From NCBI GenBank assembly GCA_903632075.3, contig CAHIKZ030000580.1:1882001-1946000 (forward strand): 64,000 nt of DNA, written 5' to 3'. Under the pieces are notes generated by a model. The model was not told the origin of the DNA. It saw only the letters and a list, made by a program, of their open reading frames with translations, and searched no databases. The position numbers and the translations under genes are program-made. This DNA is from Acanthosepion pharaonis (taxonomy: Eukaryota; Mollusca; Cephalopoda; Sepiida; Sepiidae). This document shows positions 55,801-57,560 of this stretch, one piece after another (position 1 is the first letter of the stretch; every line of letters begins with the position of its first letter).

Positions 55801-57560
55801 GCTCAGGGCCATTACCTGGTGTCGGAGGTCTTCTCAAAAAGGGAAAACCCCAAGAGATCTTGGGCAATTTTGTCCCCAAACCATTTTAAACTCAATCTTG
55901 TATCACATTTTGATCAAGTAGACATGCAGATAAATACAAAATAAATTTACAAAAAAAACACAGAAATAATAGTCAATAGTTGTCTTAAAACAAAATTAAA
56001 TTGGTTAATAGTATTATCCAGATAAACCTCAAAAGATCTTACTGTTTTTTTTGTTTTTTTTAAACAGTAAGATCTTTTGAGGTTTATTTAATTAATGTCC
56101 AATTTTCCCAATACTGGGACGGCTTATGGCTATCTCTCACTGAAAGACCAGTTCTTGTCTGATCACTGAAGTTAAGCAATATCAAGCCTAGTCAGTACCT
56201 AGATGGGTGACTTCTTGGGAATACCATGTGTGGTAAGCTTGGATGTACAGATGATATAATGGATAACTGTTCAAAATTGGAAATAGGAGAGCCAAGTTCC
56301 AATTCTAGTCAGGTTTGTTATATTCAAATACCCTTGAGAGAGATATGAAACCTCTTCTCCCTCTCCACTATAAGTTAAATAGTAAGACTTTTATTAGAAA
56401 ATCATTATATTATCCTATAAAAAAAAAAAAAAAAAAAAAAAATTCTTAGCATCCCAAAATATATGCTGGCTTTAAATAACCTGCAAAATGTCAAGCCATA
56501 AAATAAAAAAAAATAAAACAAATCAAATAGTGTGACACTCTTACCAATTAAACACTGCTGCATTGCATGTAATTTGTCATACAGTTTTATACTGGAAAAC
56601 ATCATCCCTATTCAATATCAATGGTTTATCCATCAATTTAAAATCAAACCATCACTTTTATTCATAGCCAAAGCATTAGACATTACCTGCTAAACTTCAC
56701 CGTCTTTTTTATGTATCATTTTTTTTTCAATTTTATAAATGAAATATTGTTTTGCTTTATTCTTTTATAAATGTAGTTTGTTGCACCATTCTCTTTTGCA
56801 TATTCAAGGTCAACTTGCTGTTTGTTGGTTTACACTGAACAAAAAAAAAAAAACCTGTAATTTGTTACAAAACAAAATAGCATTCCAAAGAAATGCTTTA
56901 ACCATAAACATTTTTCATCACTTACCAATTCTTTTTGTCCCCAAATAAACATAAAGCAGACATTGAAAAAGAGAAAAAAAAAATAAATGCAATGCTACTC
57001 GGTTTCTTTCTTTACTAGACACTTTTTTTTCCTGAAAACCTGCTAAAAATTATTTTAATTACAGTCCAAACAAATATCAAGCTCATCTAACTGTTTTTAT
57101 TCTTAATTAAAATAACACTTGACTTTTATGTCAGTTATCTCTTCTTTTATCTTAAAAAATAAAATAGAAAAGTGATTCCAATTTGTACCTGAATATTGCT
57201 CTTCTTTACTGTTGGAACATCAAGATAACATCAAGTTGTCCATAATAGTTGTTACTTCATGTTAATATTCTATTCTAAGCATAAACACAAAATCTGTTAT
57301 TCAAGTACACAGATTCAATAAATTTATTAGAAGACGCCTTAATAACTAACAAATCTGGGTTATTTTCTTTACGGAAAGAAAATATGACAAAACAAAATTA
57401 TGTTGATTCATCTCTAAATTAATTTAATACAAAATACAGGAAGAAAAAAATATATATTTATTATGCCTCCTGTGGACTGACAGCAAGTTCATTTTGTAGA
57501 TTAACTATGATAGTGAGCCTTCATCACCCGACATTCCATTTGCTGCAGACTTGTACCAGA
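1248..57560 (-). CDS. ARAP: ARAP-like gene, partial, 13 exons (overview)
   Basis: Thirteen minus-strand exons, each between AG acceptors and GT donors, chain without any phase conflict into about 305 codons. In order they give a Ser/Asn-rich linker, PH domain 1 (exons at 27212 to 15415), PH domain 2 (7579 to 2557) and the start of an ArfGAP zinc finger with a CADC pair (1311-1248). Two PH domains directly before an ArfGAP are typical of ARAP proteins. ADAP has ArfGAP first, and ACAP/ASAP have a BAR domain and one PH. ARAPs are phosphoinositide-regulated GAPs for Arf and Rho GTPases acting at membranes and on actin. The SAM region and start codon are not found (above 57560), and the catalytic remainder lies below 1248. 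Introns range from 241 bp to about 20.4 kb and hold nearly every mobile element listed here. No stop or frameshift occurs in the exons, so I treat the gene as functional. Confidence 0.85.
1740..2070 (-). mobile_element. LINE fragment related to the element at 36.6 kb
   Basis: The stretch around 1840-1995 is recognisably similar to 36680-36830. Shared words include TTAAGATTGTAGTG followed by GAAGCATC. The 36.6 kb copy is the 3' part of a minus-strand LINE, so this is probably a shorter, older copy in the same orientation. No reading frame survives. Limits are approximate. Confidence 0.5.
2557..2653 (-). CDS. ARAP: ARAP-like exon 12: PH2 C-terminal helix
   Basis: This 97-nt exon has a TCTTTCCAG acceptor and a GTTAGT donor. 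It encodes LIFENALETQQWKETLKNAT and then EIGLCTQHGFSE. The Q-Q-W-x-x-x-L motif is the PH C-terminal helix. The intron after exon 11 is only 241 bp. Confidence 0.85.
2895..3001 (-). CDS. ARAP: ARAP-like exon 11: PH2 middle
   Basis: This 107-nt exon begins DFQIGSPINELDMKLASVKE and ends NYFQV plus two bases of a Cys codon. The acceptor is TGCTTGTAG and the donor GTAAGTAG. The segment fits the P-I-x-x-L-D loop and late strands of a PH domain. Confidence 0.85.
3002..4500. other. Intronic sequence, no element identified
   Basis: This is AT-rich intron between exons 11 and 10. I see no coding signal. The open frame at 4064-4261 is low complexity and has no protein-like features. Confidence 0.5.
4549..4960 (-). 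mobile_element. LINE reverse transcriptase fragment (Jockey/CR1-like)
   Basis: Minus-strand translation gives, with frame breaks, the RT segment HGISGQLFELIQSYGI, then NAGVSQGSILG, then INKLPDVISSQL, then YADD followed by SKSDEFDK. G-V-x-Q-G-S-I-L-G and Y-A-D-D are RT motifs 4 and 5 (fingers/palm) of Jockey/CR1-type LINEs. It is a dead fragment, interrupted by a 17-bp inverted repeat at 4801-4839. Confidence 0.75.
4801..4839. repeat. Perfect 17-bp inverted repeat with 5-nt loop
   Basis: Arms 4801-4817 and 4823-4839 are exact reverse complements around TTAAG. It sits inside the LINE RT fragment between the segments that encode the helix before, and the G-V-S-Q-G motif after, the usual RT loop. 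It looks like a local inverted duplication rather than part of the ancestral coding sequence. Confidence 0.9.
4961..5921. other. Intronic AT-rich sequence
   Basis: No exon, element or RNA gene recognised between the LINE fragment and exon 10. Confidence 0.5.
5922..6002 (-). CDS. ARAP: ARAP-like exon 10: start of PH domain 2
   Basis: This 81-nt exon has a TTTTTCAG acceptor and a GTAAGTATT donor. It includes GHVKFEGFGRFYVVVKNS and then ILCYYRRFE. The F-x-R-F-Y-V-V pattern with a following L-x-Y-Y strand marks the second PH domain. Confidence 0.88.
6263..6495 (+). repeat. 5S/tRNA composite SINE, 5'-truncated copy
   Basis: A short 5S-like remnant (GCCTGGTCAGTACC, about 6278-6291) is followed by a tRNA-like part with an A box near TGGTGTAATGGATAAC and a B box near AGAGTTCCAGTTCC. 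It then has a tail region ending AATCATTATTATAAAAAA. The same order and the same 3' end occur in the fuller copy at 56110-56441. The tRNA-like unit resembles tRNA-Arg in its A box. Confidence 0.75.
7030..7475 (+). pseudogene. mariner-type transposase relic
   Basis: Plus-strand translation shows NEEWIYYDNLK, then FNVWWNSKVIYYELLEPE, and further on HSLSGK and FFNDRIHKVIKRQEKYFND. These match, in order, the region after the first catalytic Asp, the W-W-D-x-x-G-V-Y-Y-E-L-L block and the C-terminus of mariner transposases. The Asp usually before E-K-W-I is Asn here. Stops interrupt the frame, and the block with the second and third catalytic Asp is unrecognisable. It lies a few dozen bases from exon 9 but on the opposite strand. 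Confidence 0.7.
7526..7579 (-). CDS. ARAP: ARAP-like exon 9: linker between PH1 and PH2
   Basis: This 54-nt, phase 0 to phase 0 exon reads PTPEDTLEGGIMNNPDKS. The acceptor is CTTTGGCAG and the donor GTAAGAA. It leads directly into PH domain 2. Confidence 0.82.
7775..7849 (+). repeat. 5' LTR of element A, first part
   Basis: This part is similar to 14654-14727 of the 3' LTR. It ends in GAGTTATTTTTCCTTGA (7833-7849), which reappears with one change at 11444-11460. The repeat is read as the target-site duplication of the nested LINE. Confidence 0.75.
7850..11443 (+). mobile_element. Decayed non-LTR retrotransposon (LINE) nested in element A
   Basis: It starts just after one copy of a 17-bp target duplication and ends just before the other. 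The 5' part (7900-8400) is built of degenerate T-rich units that share GCCAAGTTTT followed by a G-rich turn (two clear copies near 8272 and 8345). The region 8460-9020 may be an ORF1 remnant. At 9050-9720 there is an AP-type endonuclease: ITSLNARGLSEQSKAAI, then a W-T-W segment, then a terminal SDHR. Coding decays after about 9930, and no RT palm motif is visible. The 3' end has ACAATAAATC and no long A tail. Confidence 0.65.
9050..9720 (+). pseudogene. LINE AP-endonuclease domain relic
   Basis: Frames jump between segments. The start has S-L-N-A-R-G-L (the usual S-x-N-x-x-G-L). The middle has DRNTSLAPKLDRG, followed by DLIGKFSLVDRYWVDQPKEM and T-W. The end has S-Y-W-D-R-M-L-V and GYSDHRLPG. 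S-D-H is the last catalytic motif of exonuclease-endonuclease-phosphatase domains in LINEs. Several stops and shifts make it non-functional. Confidence 0.7.
11444..11489 (+). repeat. 5' LTR of element A, second part
   Basis: This stretch from GAGTTATCTTTCCTTGA to about ACTTTACA aligns with 14710-14757 of the 3' LTR. The gag ATG (11499) follows within 10 bases, so the leader is very short. Confidence 0.65.
11499..12245 (+). pseudogene. gag of element A
   Basis: Translation from ATG 11499 begins MASMIGYLTLLEDPELVETW. It continues with HRLKEALRYCEFKKLG-type text, matching the retrotransposon capsid region. At 12061-12240 a zinc-knuckle-like stretch, GKKCFKYKKKKSFQSVCKYK, has lost several of the expected Cys/His. 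Stops at many places make it inactive. Confidence 0.7.
12570..13420 (+). pseudogene. Reverse transcriptase/RNase H relic of element A
   Basis: The segment at 12719-13021 contains FFAKIELETAYNQIK (motif A, with the catalytic Asp changed to Glu) and VYQDDIGIGA, which keeps the Y-x-D-D pair. Next come NQDKCKFNCEKISYLEYQ and RNase H remains. The RT is shorter than usual: the segment between motif A and the Y-x-D-D box is partly lost. Confidence 0.75.
13650..14240 (+). pseudogene. Integrase relic of element A
   Basis: It has HMDHAYIKDVG (first Asp), LVLDNASQF (second Asp) and NPQSNVNAEGLVQMMK (third acidic residue, Glu). These are the D-D-E catalytic residues of retroviral-type integrases. It is broken by several stops before 13954. 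The following 14263-14661 frame is an acidic tail with EGEERMGASSDNEEHEESSN. Confidence 0.75.
14654..14757 (+). repeat. 3' LTR of element A
   Basis: It starts TGTGGTGACATGCAAATTAG directly after the last coding region and ends near CTTTAGTG. It aligns with both pieces of the 5' LTR. The exact 3' limit is uncertain because no clear target-site duplication was found. Confidence 0.65.
14760..15155. other. Intronic AT-rich sequence
   Basis: Nothing recognisable between element A and the small pogo-like repeat. A short TA run occurs at about 15138-15154. Confidence 0.5.
15156..15300. mobile_element. Small pogo/Tigger-like MITE
   Basis: About 145 bp are flanked by TA-rich sequence. The ends are inverted: CCGGATATAAGAGA near 15158 and its complement at about 15279-15292, followed by TTACACTGCATA. 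The word GGATATAAGAG occurs four times (three direct, one inverted). Terminal CAGTG next to TA and this kind of inverted end fit pogo/Tigger-type non-autonomous elements. There is no coding sequence. Confidence 0.5.
15415..15467 (-). CDS. ARAP: ARAP-like exon 8: PH1 C-terminal helix
   Basis: This 53-nt exon encodes EENILWCSTLKQAILLFK. The invariant PH tryptophan sits in the C-terminal helix (L-W-C-x-x-L-x-x-A-I). The donor is GTAAGT. The next intron, about 7.8 kb, contains gypsy element A with its nested LINE and the mariner relic. Confidence 0.88.
15850..15925 (-). CDS. ARAP: ARAP-like exon 7: PH1 strands 5-7
   Basis: This 76-nt exon has a TTTACAG acceptor and a GTAAGTG donor. It contains NQFKFVLKTKNRNFLFATET, the pattern of late PH strands (F-x-F-V-L-K-T ... 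F-L-F-A-T-E). It ends with one base of a Glu codon completed by the next exon. The following intron is only 382 bp. Confidence 0.9.
16256..16318 (-). CDS. ARAP: ARAP-like exon 6: PH1 middle
   Basis: This 63-nt, 21-codon exon has ATTACAG as acceptor and GTAATG as donor. It reads TQVSKRIVPLSSMREVDQ and continues with three more residues. An I-P-L turn followed by a variable loop is the usual PH strand 4-5 region. Phase 0 at both ends fits its neighbours. Confidence 0.88.
16741..16855 (+). repeat. 5' LTR of element B
   Basis: This 115-bp LTR starts TGAAGAGAAGAAGG and ends GTCAACTTTACA. It contains TATAAATA at 16809-16816. Confidence 0.92.
16809..16816 (+). promoter_or_regulatory. TATA box in the element B LTR
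   Basis: TATAAATA lies about 40 bp before the LTR end. The same box is kept in the 3' LTR at 20536-20543, although neighbouring bases differ. This is a plausible core promoter of the element. Confidence 0.6.
16856..16873 (+). other. Putative primer-binding site of element B
   Basis: TGGCACTGTGAACAGGAT follows the LTR end directly, where a tRNA 3' end would anneal to prime minus-strand synthesis. I cannot name the tRNA with confidence. Confidence 0.5.
16919..18000 (+). pseudogene. gag of element B
   Basis: It starts MASRQNSNEHYLQLVQQLIG, hits a stop at 17132, and continues open at 17168-17533 with capsid-like text (RLHRHRFHN-type region, FLAKLRAQARFCNFT). A frame change follows. At 17670-17790 there are two zinc knuckles. 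One is CDRCGRTSHSNGLKGGKNC, with atypical spacing. The other is CHNCGIVGHIKKVC, an intact C-x2-C-x4-H-x4-C. Confidence 0.8.
18040..18355 (+). pseudogene. Protease domain of element B
   Basis: Translation around 18063 gives VADTGVQTCSSGPEILD. D-T-G is the aspartic protease active site, although the usual Ser/Thr after Gly is Val here. The segment continues open to RGFPNRVEN. Confidence 0.65.
18560..19370 (+). pseudogene. Reverse transcriptase of element B
   Basis: The first part (18565-18810) has VPAGMPTVWCSRMVVTTKK and RRTVDLQKLNA. After a stop come VLDAWNGYHSLPL, FITEWGRYRYLRAPQGF and RCIDDTSLWD. The palm box is C-I-D-D, the variant seen in a group of animal gypsy elements. NPEKFQFAGDKVKFAGF and PTNITGVRSWFG follow. 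At least two stops and one shift break it. Confidence 0.82.
19500..20439 (+). pseudogene. RNase H fused to the integrase C-terminus, element B
   Basis: The 19569-19955 frame begins MDHQPLVKIFSDQVLEN, the end of RNase H, and runs through INATPDCTSRYP into the pre-integrase linker (TWDRIVVA). It then reads directly RERAMAKRHVLNQEQYN, a text that normally follows the integrase core. The next frame (19966-20439) gives ETMGNRQYRIRLDGSGRITL and a long acidic/Pro-rich tail. The zinc finger and D-D-E core are missing between about 19860 and 19890, and the frame stays open across the join. Confidence 0.75.
20453..20465 (+). other. Polypurine tract of element B
   Basis: AGGAGGGGGGGGG lies directly before CATGTAGAGAAG at the 3' LTR start. 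It would prime plus-strand synthesis. Confidence 0.7.
20468..20583 (+). repeat. 3' LTR of element B
   Basis: This 116-bp LTR starts TGTAGAGAAGAAG and ends GTCAACTTTACA, followed by the TCCCC target repeat. The box TATAAATA is at 20536-20543. Confidence 0.92.
20589..20935 (-). repeat. tRNA-derived SINE-like unit
   Basis: On the minus strand the right end (about 20870-20935) has GCAGGTAGTTTAGTAGAT as a weak A box and AAGTTCAAATTCTAGG as a B box, followed by a body of about 270 bp. Element B may have inserted next to or into it. I place it as a SINE by the promoter-like boxes only. Confidence 0.4.
20936..22428. other. Intronic AT-rich sequence
   Basis: No exon or element recognised. A TATA/TACA-rich patch lies at about 21020-21060 and an A run at about 22223-22247. 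Confidence 0.5.
22431..23956 (-). mobile_element. Tc1-like DNA transposon, full length, inactive
   Basis: The element is 1526 bp. Its termini are inverted repeats beginning CAGTGGGGTTGAATAAGTGA on both strands, flanked by TA on each side (22429-22430 and 23957-23958). A second, diverged copy of the left end (GGGTTTAAAAAATGATCATACA, from about 22586) suggests an IR/DR arrangement. The transposase lies on the minus strand and is broken. It is inside the host intron between exons 5 and 6. Confidence 0.93.
22692..23609 (-). pseudogene. Tc1-like transposase, catalytic Asp residues lost
   Basis: The ancestral frame probably starts at ATG 23609-23607 (MARCKEMTCAQKELTIKL) and includes a paired-like helix-turn-helix, but it is interrupted before 23306. 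The open part has WTNESKIELFG, FGGGSIMVWG, FQQNNDPKHT and SPDLNPIENLWWFLK. In Tc1 enzymes the first two motifs are W-T-D-E and Q-Q-D-N-D. Both catalytic Asp are Asn here, while the third residue (Glu of N-P-I-E-N) remains. The enzyme cannot be active. Confidence 0.9.
24095..24173 (-). CDS. ARAP: ARAP-like exon 5: PH1 strands 2-3
   Basis: This 79-nt exon ends at a GTGAGAC donor. It encodes the PH core with KGWRKRWVIF followed by DLRYYSNEK. The W-R-K-R-W-V pattern and the Y-Y strand are typical of PH domains, and the basic residues lie where phosphoinositide-binding PH domains carry theirs. Ligand binding is inferred, not shown. Confidence 0.9.
24300..26130 (-). mobile_element. Penelope-like retroelement 1, internally deleted
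   Basis: On the minus strand an RT part (25640-25330) reads HKDGIPLRPVVSCQGSV, then GKSPSYV, then MVSLDVVNLFTKVPTEEALS. The D-V-V-N-L-F-T motif holds the first catalytic Asp. The text then jumps to DPETLDKELVSISSTLQRNN, which lies well beyond the palm, so the Y-x-D-D region is missing. A GIY-YIG endonuclease follows (24958-24680). Both outer ends carry CACCTGAAGAA-type sequence in opposite orientation (about 26062 plus, about 24320 minus), as expected for Penelope pseudo-LTRs. It lies in the intron between exons 4 and 5. Confidence 0.8.
24680..24958 (-). pseudogene. GIY-YIG endonuclease domain of Penelope-like element 1
   Basis: The open frame begins MTKDCVYAIPCSCGKEYKGE and continues TGHPLKVRLQEHQKAV. 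V-Y-x-I-P-C-S-C-G-K-x-Y-x-G-E-T-x-x-P-L is the standard Penelope-type version of the GIY-YIG motif with its zinc-binding Cys pair. The second half keeps MADHIWREKGNHHPLWDQVE and then HHWKIRKLKESAHM. This domain is intact in sequence even though the RT is not. Confidence 0.85.
26131..27168. other. Intronic sequence between Penelope-like element 1 and exon 4
   Basis: No coding signal seen. The last 300 bases before exon 4 are AT-rich intron. Confidence 0.5.
27169..27212 (-). CDS. ARAP: ARAP-like exon 4: start of PH domain 1
   Basis: This 44-nt exon has a TTTATAG acceptor after a poly-T tract and a GTAAGTC donor. It encodes PRTLEKSGYLHKQG plus two bases of a Gly codon. The motif KSGYLHKQGG is the first beta strand of a PH domain. 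It joins the exon at 24173 in frame. Confidence 0.85.
27213..27660. other. Intronic sequence upstream of exon 4
   Basis: A poly-A run (poly-T on the coding strand) directly forms the polypyrimidine tract of the exon 4 acceptor. Nothing else is recognised. Confidence 0.5.
27665..28210 (+). repeat. Diverged long interspersed repeat, copy 1
   Basis: It aligns along most of its length with 63480-64000 in the same orientation. Shared words include GGAAATTCTTG/CAGAAATTCTTG, TATTCACAAAT and AGAAAAGCTTTTAATTGC. A GC-poor body, a C-rich patch (CCCCCCCCC near 27900) and no open frame are seen. Family unknown. Confidence 0.65.
28694..28776 (+). tRNA. tRNA-Ser-like sequence, probably a pseudogene or SINE head
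   Basis: These 83 nt fold as a type II tRNA: a 7-bp acceptor stem (TCCTCTG with CAGAGGA), a T arm ACAGG/CCTGT with loop TTTGAAT, a D arm with TGGCCAAATCGGT, and an anticodon stem CGTCA/TGATG. A variable arm lies in between. The loop AGCTAAA lacks the invariant U33, so it is not a normal tRNA. A related sequence at 63204-63290 also lies near a copy of the repeat above, which suggests a mobile tRNA-derived unit. Confidence 0.5.
28800..29860. other. Intronic AT-rich sequence
   Basis: No exon or named element recognised. A short purine-rich patch at 29255-29320 (GTGGAGG, GCTGGAGGAAAC) has no clear reading. Confidence 0.5.
29870..31040 (-). mobile_element. RTE-type LINE remnant (endonuclease and linker)
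   Basis: Minus-strand translation, with breaks, gives NISITYAPTAQNMEDEIEKF, then EITLVIGNLNAKVGKKKDGE, FGLGTLNN, then remains of the region before the final His, and further on IRELTGQKTCSSTGCIKSKK and GTLEKE. G-D-L-N-A-K-V-G (here G-N-L-N) and C-I-K-S-K-x-G-T-L are typical of RTE-clade LINEs. The RT domain itself is not seen. It lies in the intron between exons 3 and 4, same strand as the host gene. Confidence 0.75.
31200..33530. repeat. Block of local duplications
   Basis: Several segments occur more than once. 31498-31650 resembles 32346-32510 (CTATAGTAAATAAAAG, TTCAAATATTCAAGTGT). 31755-31815 resembles 32770-32825 (CCATCTTATGGAAAATAATT), and the inverse of that text is at about 33488-33525. 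GTGTCCAGTTAAA occurs at 31227 and 31680. The block has no coding content. Confidence 0.6.
31655..31683. repeat. (TG)n microsatellite
   Basis: About 14 TG units, ending in TGTCCAGTTAAAGC, which is itself one of the locally duplicated words. Confidence 0.95.
33531..36059. other. Intronic AT-rich sequence
   Basis: No coding exon could be fitted. A GT-AG-bounded stretch at about 35409-35466 (minus) was rejected on phase. A G run occurs at 34765-34773 and an A run at about 35994-36019. Confidence 0.5.
36060..36157 (-). CDS. ARAP: ARAP-like exon 3 of window (Ser-rich linker)
   Basis: This 98-nt exon begins after GTCAATTTCAG and ends before GTAAAT. It encodes a low-complexity linker starting DGESSEGNANSLPCSPAS and ending SGIQS, the kind of disordered stretch found before the first PH domain of ARAPs. 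Its phase 0 end fits the phase 0 start of the PH1 exon at 27212. Confidence 0.65.
36569..38520 (-). mobile_element. LINE with poly-A tail, inactive RT (Jockey/CR1-like)
   Basis: The minus-strand element ends at a T run (36569-36587), i.e. a 3' poly-A tail. RT text includes HSTADVL-like QSTADVLTTITHKISESL, then SIALDISKAFEKVWHKGLLL (motif A, with Asp retained in A-L-D-I-S-K-A-F), VIKSFLTGRSLKVIVNG, then VNAGIPP and VNIYADDTMIC (Y-A-D-D). Frame breaks occur between these blocks. The endonuclease region is not found upstream of 38520, so it is 5'-truncated. Confidence 0.82.
38976..39168 (-). repeat. tRNA-derived SINE
   Basis: The minus-strand head at about 39100-39168 has an A box near GGAGTAATGGATAGGG and a B box GAGTTTAAATTCCAGG, 30-35 bases apart as in tRNA promoters. 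A body and a poly-A tail (T run at 38977-38994) follow. The A box resembles that of the composite SINEs at 6.3 and 56.2 kb, but the body differs. Confidence 0.65.
39889..43790 (+). pseudogene. Broken gene of an uncharacterised nuclease-like multicopy family
   Basis: An intronless frame starts at ATG 39889 (MNSPNICAIHFDGDENNRYN). It runs 461 codons to an A9 tract, then continues in other frames at 41285-41698, about 41700-42300, 42360-42660, 42671-43024, 43021-43614 and a tail to about 43790. The first part has WDNNDFGEEILSGKGTTHNT and NGIIVQ. I recall such text from unnamed, repeated genes in aquatic invertebrate and fish genomes, but I cannot name a family. The second part carries acidic motifs in XPG/FEN/PIN order (next entry) and a C-terminal CXC-like Cys cluster. 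At least five frame changes or stops show it is dead. No introns, inverted ends or target duplications were found, so retrocopy and element origin both remain possible. Confidence 0.7.
42380..43614 (+). pseudogene. XPG/FEN/PIN-like nuclease region and CXC cluster of the above
   Basis: Motifs in order are ALILDGMAVIQQLADHVPS (first Asp), VDFVCDKYNPWSIKD (second Asp with K/R after it, read through a shift), DHEEADTLLLLHAKHA (Glu-Ala-Asp), IIIKTPDTDVFLLCL (D-T-D) and LHAFTGCDTVSCFKGKGK (G-C-D then G-K-G-K). FEN/XPG nucleases show an N-terminal Asp, F-D-G with downstream Lys/Arg, E-A-E-A, D-x-D and G-C-D-Y before a helix-hairpin. The last segment has CNCKKNSCNSRRCFC followed by LSCTDLC, similar in spacing to half a CXC (tesmin/TSO1) DNA-binding motif. 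A TAG follows and the reading resumes in an acidic tail. Confidence 0.55.
43817..43870. repeat. (TA)n microsatellite
   Basis: About 27 TA units immediately after the nuclease-like pseudogene. Confidence 0.98.
43871..46600. other. Intronic AT-rich sequence with one strong palindrome
   Basis: No exon or element recognised except the 39-bp palindrome at 44487-44525. A runs occur at about 45010-45031 and 45412-45427. Confidence 0.5.
44487..44525. repeat. Perfect 19-bp palindrome with 1-nt centre
   Basis: Arms 44487-44505 and 44507-44525 are exact reverse complements around a single G. The arms read CAATTTTTTCACTAATTAG and its complement. There is no flanking element to explain it. Confidence 0.95.
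46620..46990 (-). mobile_element. LINE reverse transcriptase fragment
   Basis: Minus-strand text has IDYEKAFNEACHKGKFYL (motif A, Asp retained), then NAIQCSNVIQGLPGFIIGEQ and NLKGIRCADDTVLMADSE. C-A-D-D replaces Y-A-D-D. This is an RT palm from a LINE of the RTE/BovB or related type, broken by stops. A Penelope-type end begins about 30 bases away. Confidence 0.7.
47020..47290 (-). mobile_element. Isolated Penelope-like terminal repeat
   Basis: It aligns with the 3' region of Penelope-like element 1 (24318-24502). Shared words include CTTCTTCAGGTGGTT, ATGGATGTCAGTTATCAGTTA and TTTGGGTCCTGTCACT. It extends further outward, where it carries a hammerhead-like core (47064-47113). No coding part is present. 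Confidence 0.7.
47064..47113 (-). ncRNA. Hammerhead-like core in the Penelope-type terminal repeat
   Basis: On the minus strand: CTGAAGA (47113-47107, matching C-U-G-A-N-G-A), GGCC/GGCC as stem II, GAA, ACAT/ATGT as a 4-bp stem III, then C as the cleavage base. A clear stem I is lacking (only the first pair forms), and there is an extra A before stem II. A decayed version is at about 26064-26115 (plus). This is a similarity, not a full fold. Confidence 0.4.
47603..47914 (+). pseudogene. gag start joined to protease end, element C
   Basis: This frame of 103 codons begins MISTRENLKEFKHFFHSKGL and ends within text usually found after the protease. Capsid, zinc knuckles and the D-S/T-G site are absent. 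This indicates an internal deletion that left an open frame. Confidence 0.6.
47915..48640 (+). pseudogene. Reverse transcriptase of element C
   Basis: It begins SIPFTALEKIDQELERLMRI and GVISKTEYSDWAAPAVYVKK. It then loses frame around 48170 (motif A region: IDLSEAYL is readable across the shift). The 48206-48604 frame has GLFRYERLPLGVKTAPAIFH and TIAYLDDILVKSE with an intact Y-L-D-D box. KYLGHIVNKEGKKPD follows. Confidence 0.85.
48641..49249 (+). pseudogene. RNase H of element C
   Basis: The open frame at 48734-49249 contains IIVASDASTHGVGACILHKW (first Asp), AERNYSQIEKEALPIIFA (Glu), LQTDHKPLVMIF (Asp) and HADGLSR (last Asp). All four acidic residues of gypsy RNase H are present. It is probably the best preserved domain of element C. 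Confidence 0.85.
49250..50304 (+). pseudogene. Integrase of element C
   Basis: The zinc region has FHAGHPGKNRMKSLMRAYVY, a stop, then CKGC. The core has IHIDFAGPSDGWHYLVVVDS (first Asp), SDNGTQFMSKEFAEF (second) and HSNGVAERFVDALKK (Glu). The D-D-E triad is intact. After one shift at about 49925 the C-terminal domain continues (50041-50304: KRKFHINEKVFFKNYKNNT, HKRHINQLKKRS). Two or three breaks only. Confidence 0.85.
50331..51180. other. Intronic sequence after element C
   Basis: No 3' LTR and no coding signal identified. The first 130 bases may still belong to element C (PQTEQKTAGSGRKFKG-like reading). Confidence 0.45.
51180..51625. repeat. Duplicated GC-richer segment of unknown family
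   Basis: About 105 bp at 51184-51290 recurs at 51512-51618. Both have CCCCACATTAAA, CCTTGT, GACTT, and ATTAC followed by ATAAAGTAG. Between them lies a unique segment of higher GC content (51295-51510). The two copies could be ends of one element (LTR-like or a dimer). I find no coding motif I recognise. Confidence 0.5.
51640..55700. other. Intronic AT-rich sequence
   Basis: No exon or element could be supported. A mariner-end-like phrase (GTGCTGAAAAGTTTAGCCCAACC) lies at about 54206-54228 next to an A run, without a partner end. Confidence 0.45.
55755..55905. other. GC-richer patch of unknown origin
   Basis: This patch is visibly richer in G and C than its surroundings and open on the plus strand (ESHAPRFSLSFRRAQGHYLV). 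The minus strand is also partly open (MALSSPEREAKPGGMALKF). I cannot assign it. It could be part of an old interspersed repeat. Confidence 0.35.
56022..56087. repeat. Perfect 26-bp inverted repeat with T-rich loop
   Basis: Arms 56022-56047 and 56062-56087 are exact reverse complements around a 14-nt loop of T with one G. It ends about 20 bases before the composite SINE. Confidence 0.95.
56110..56441 (+). repeat. 5S rRNA/tRNA composite SINE
   Basis: Positions 56121-56239 match eukaryotic 5S rRNA almost end to end, e.g. CTGATCACTGAAGTTAAGCA and GTCAGTACCTAGATGGGTGA, then TTGGGAATACC. Directly after comes a tRNA-like unit (about 56241-56313) with an A box GATATAATGGATAAC and a B box AAGTTCCAATTCTAG. 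The body and an A tail (56420-56441) follow. 5S-derived SINEs (SINE3 type) are known in animals. The second internal promoter of tRNA origin makes this a composite. A 5'-truncated relative is at 6263-6495. Confidence 0.85.
56121..56239 (+). rRNA. 5S rRNA-derived SINE head (not a functional 5S gene)
   Basis: About 119 nt with the order and internal control region of 5S rRNA but with many substitutions. It is fused without a terminator to a tRNA-like unit. It is read as the polymerase III promoter of the SINE rather than as a ribosomal gene. Confidence 0.8.
56545..56591 (-). CDS. ARAP: ARAP-like exon 2 of window (linker helix)
   Basis: This 47-nt exon has a TTTTCCAG acceptor and a GTAAGAG donor. 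It encodes IKLYDKLHAMQQCLI, a likely amphipathic helix. Its last base G joins AT of the next exon to give Asp. The intron that follows on the minus strand is about 20.4 kb and holds the LINE at 36.6-38.5 kb, the nuclease-like pseudogene and gypsy element C. Confidence 0.55.
57506..57560 (-). CDS. ARAP: ARAP-like exon 1 of window (linker)
   Basis: This 55-nt exon reads WYKSAANGMSGDEGSLS and starts and ends with two-nucleotide partial codons. The acceptor AG follows CTAA at about 57561. An AG four bases earlier would bring a TAA into frame. The donor GTTAAT is weak. Read without splicing, the next codon is TAG, so this could instead be the end of another transcript. It is kept because its 3' phase fits the next exon exactly (TA plus T gives Tyr). 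It is the least certain exon of the chain. Confidence 0.5.

Noticed and set aside
56121..56239. Functional 5S rRNA gene
   Set aside because: Many substitutions, a direct tRNA-like continuation and an A tail show a SINE head, not a ribosomal gene.
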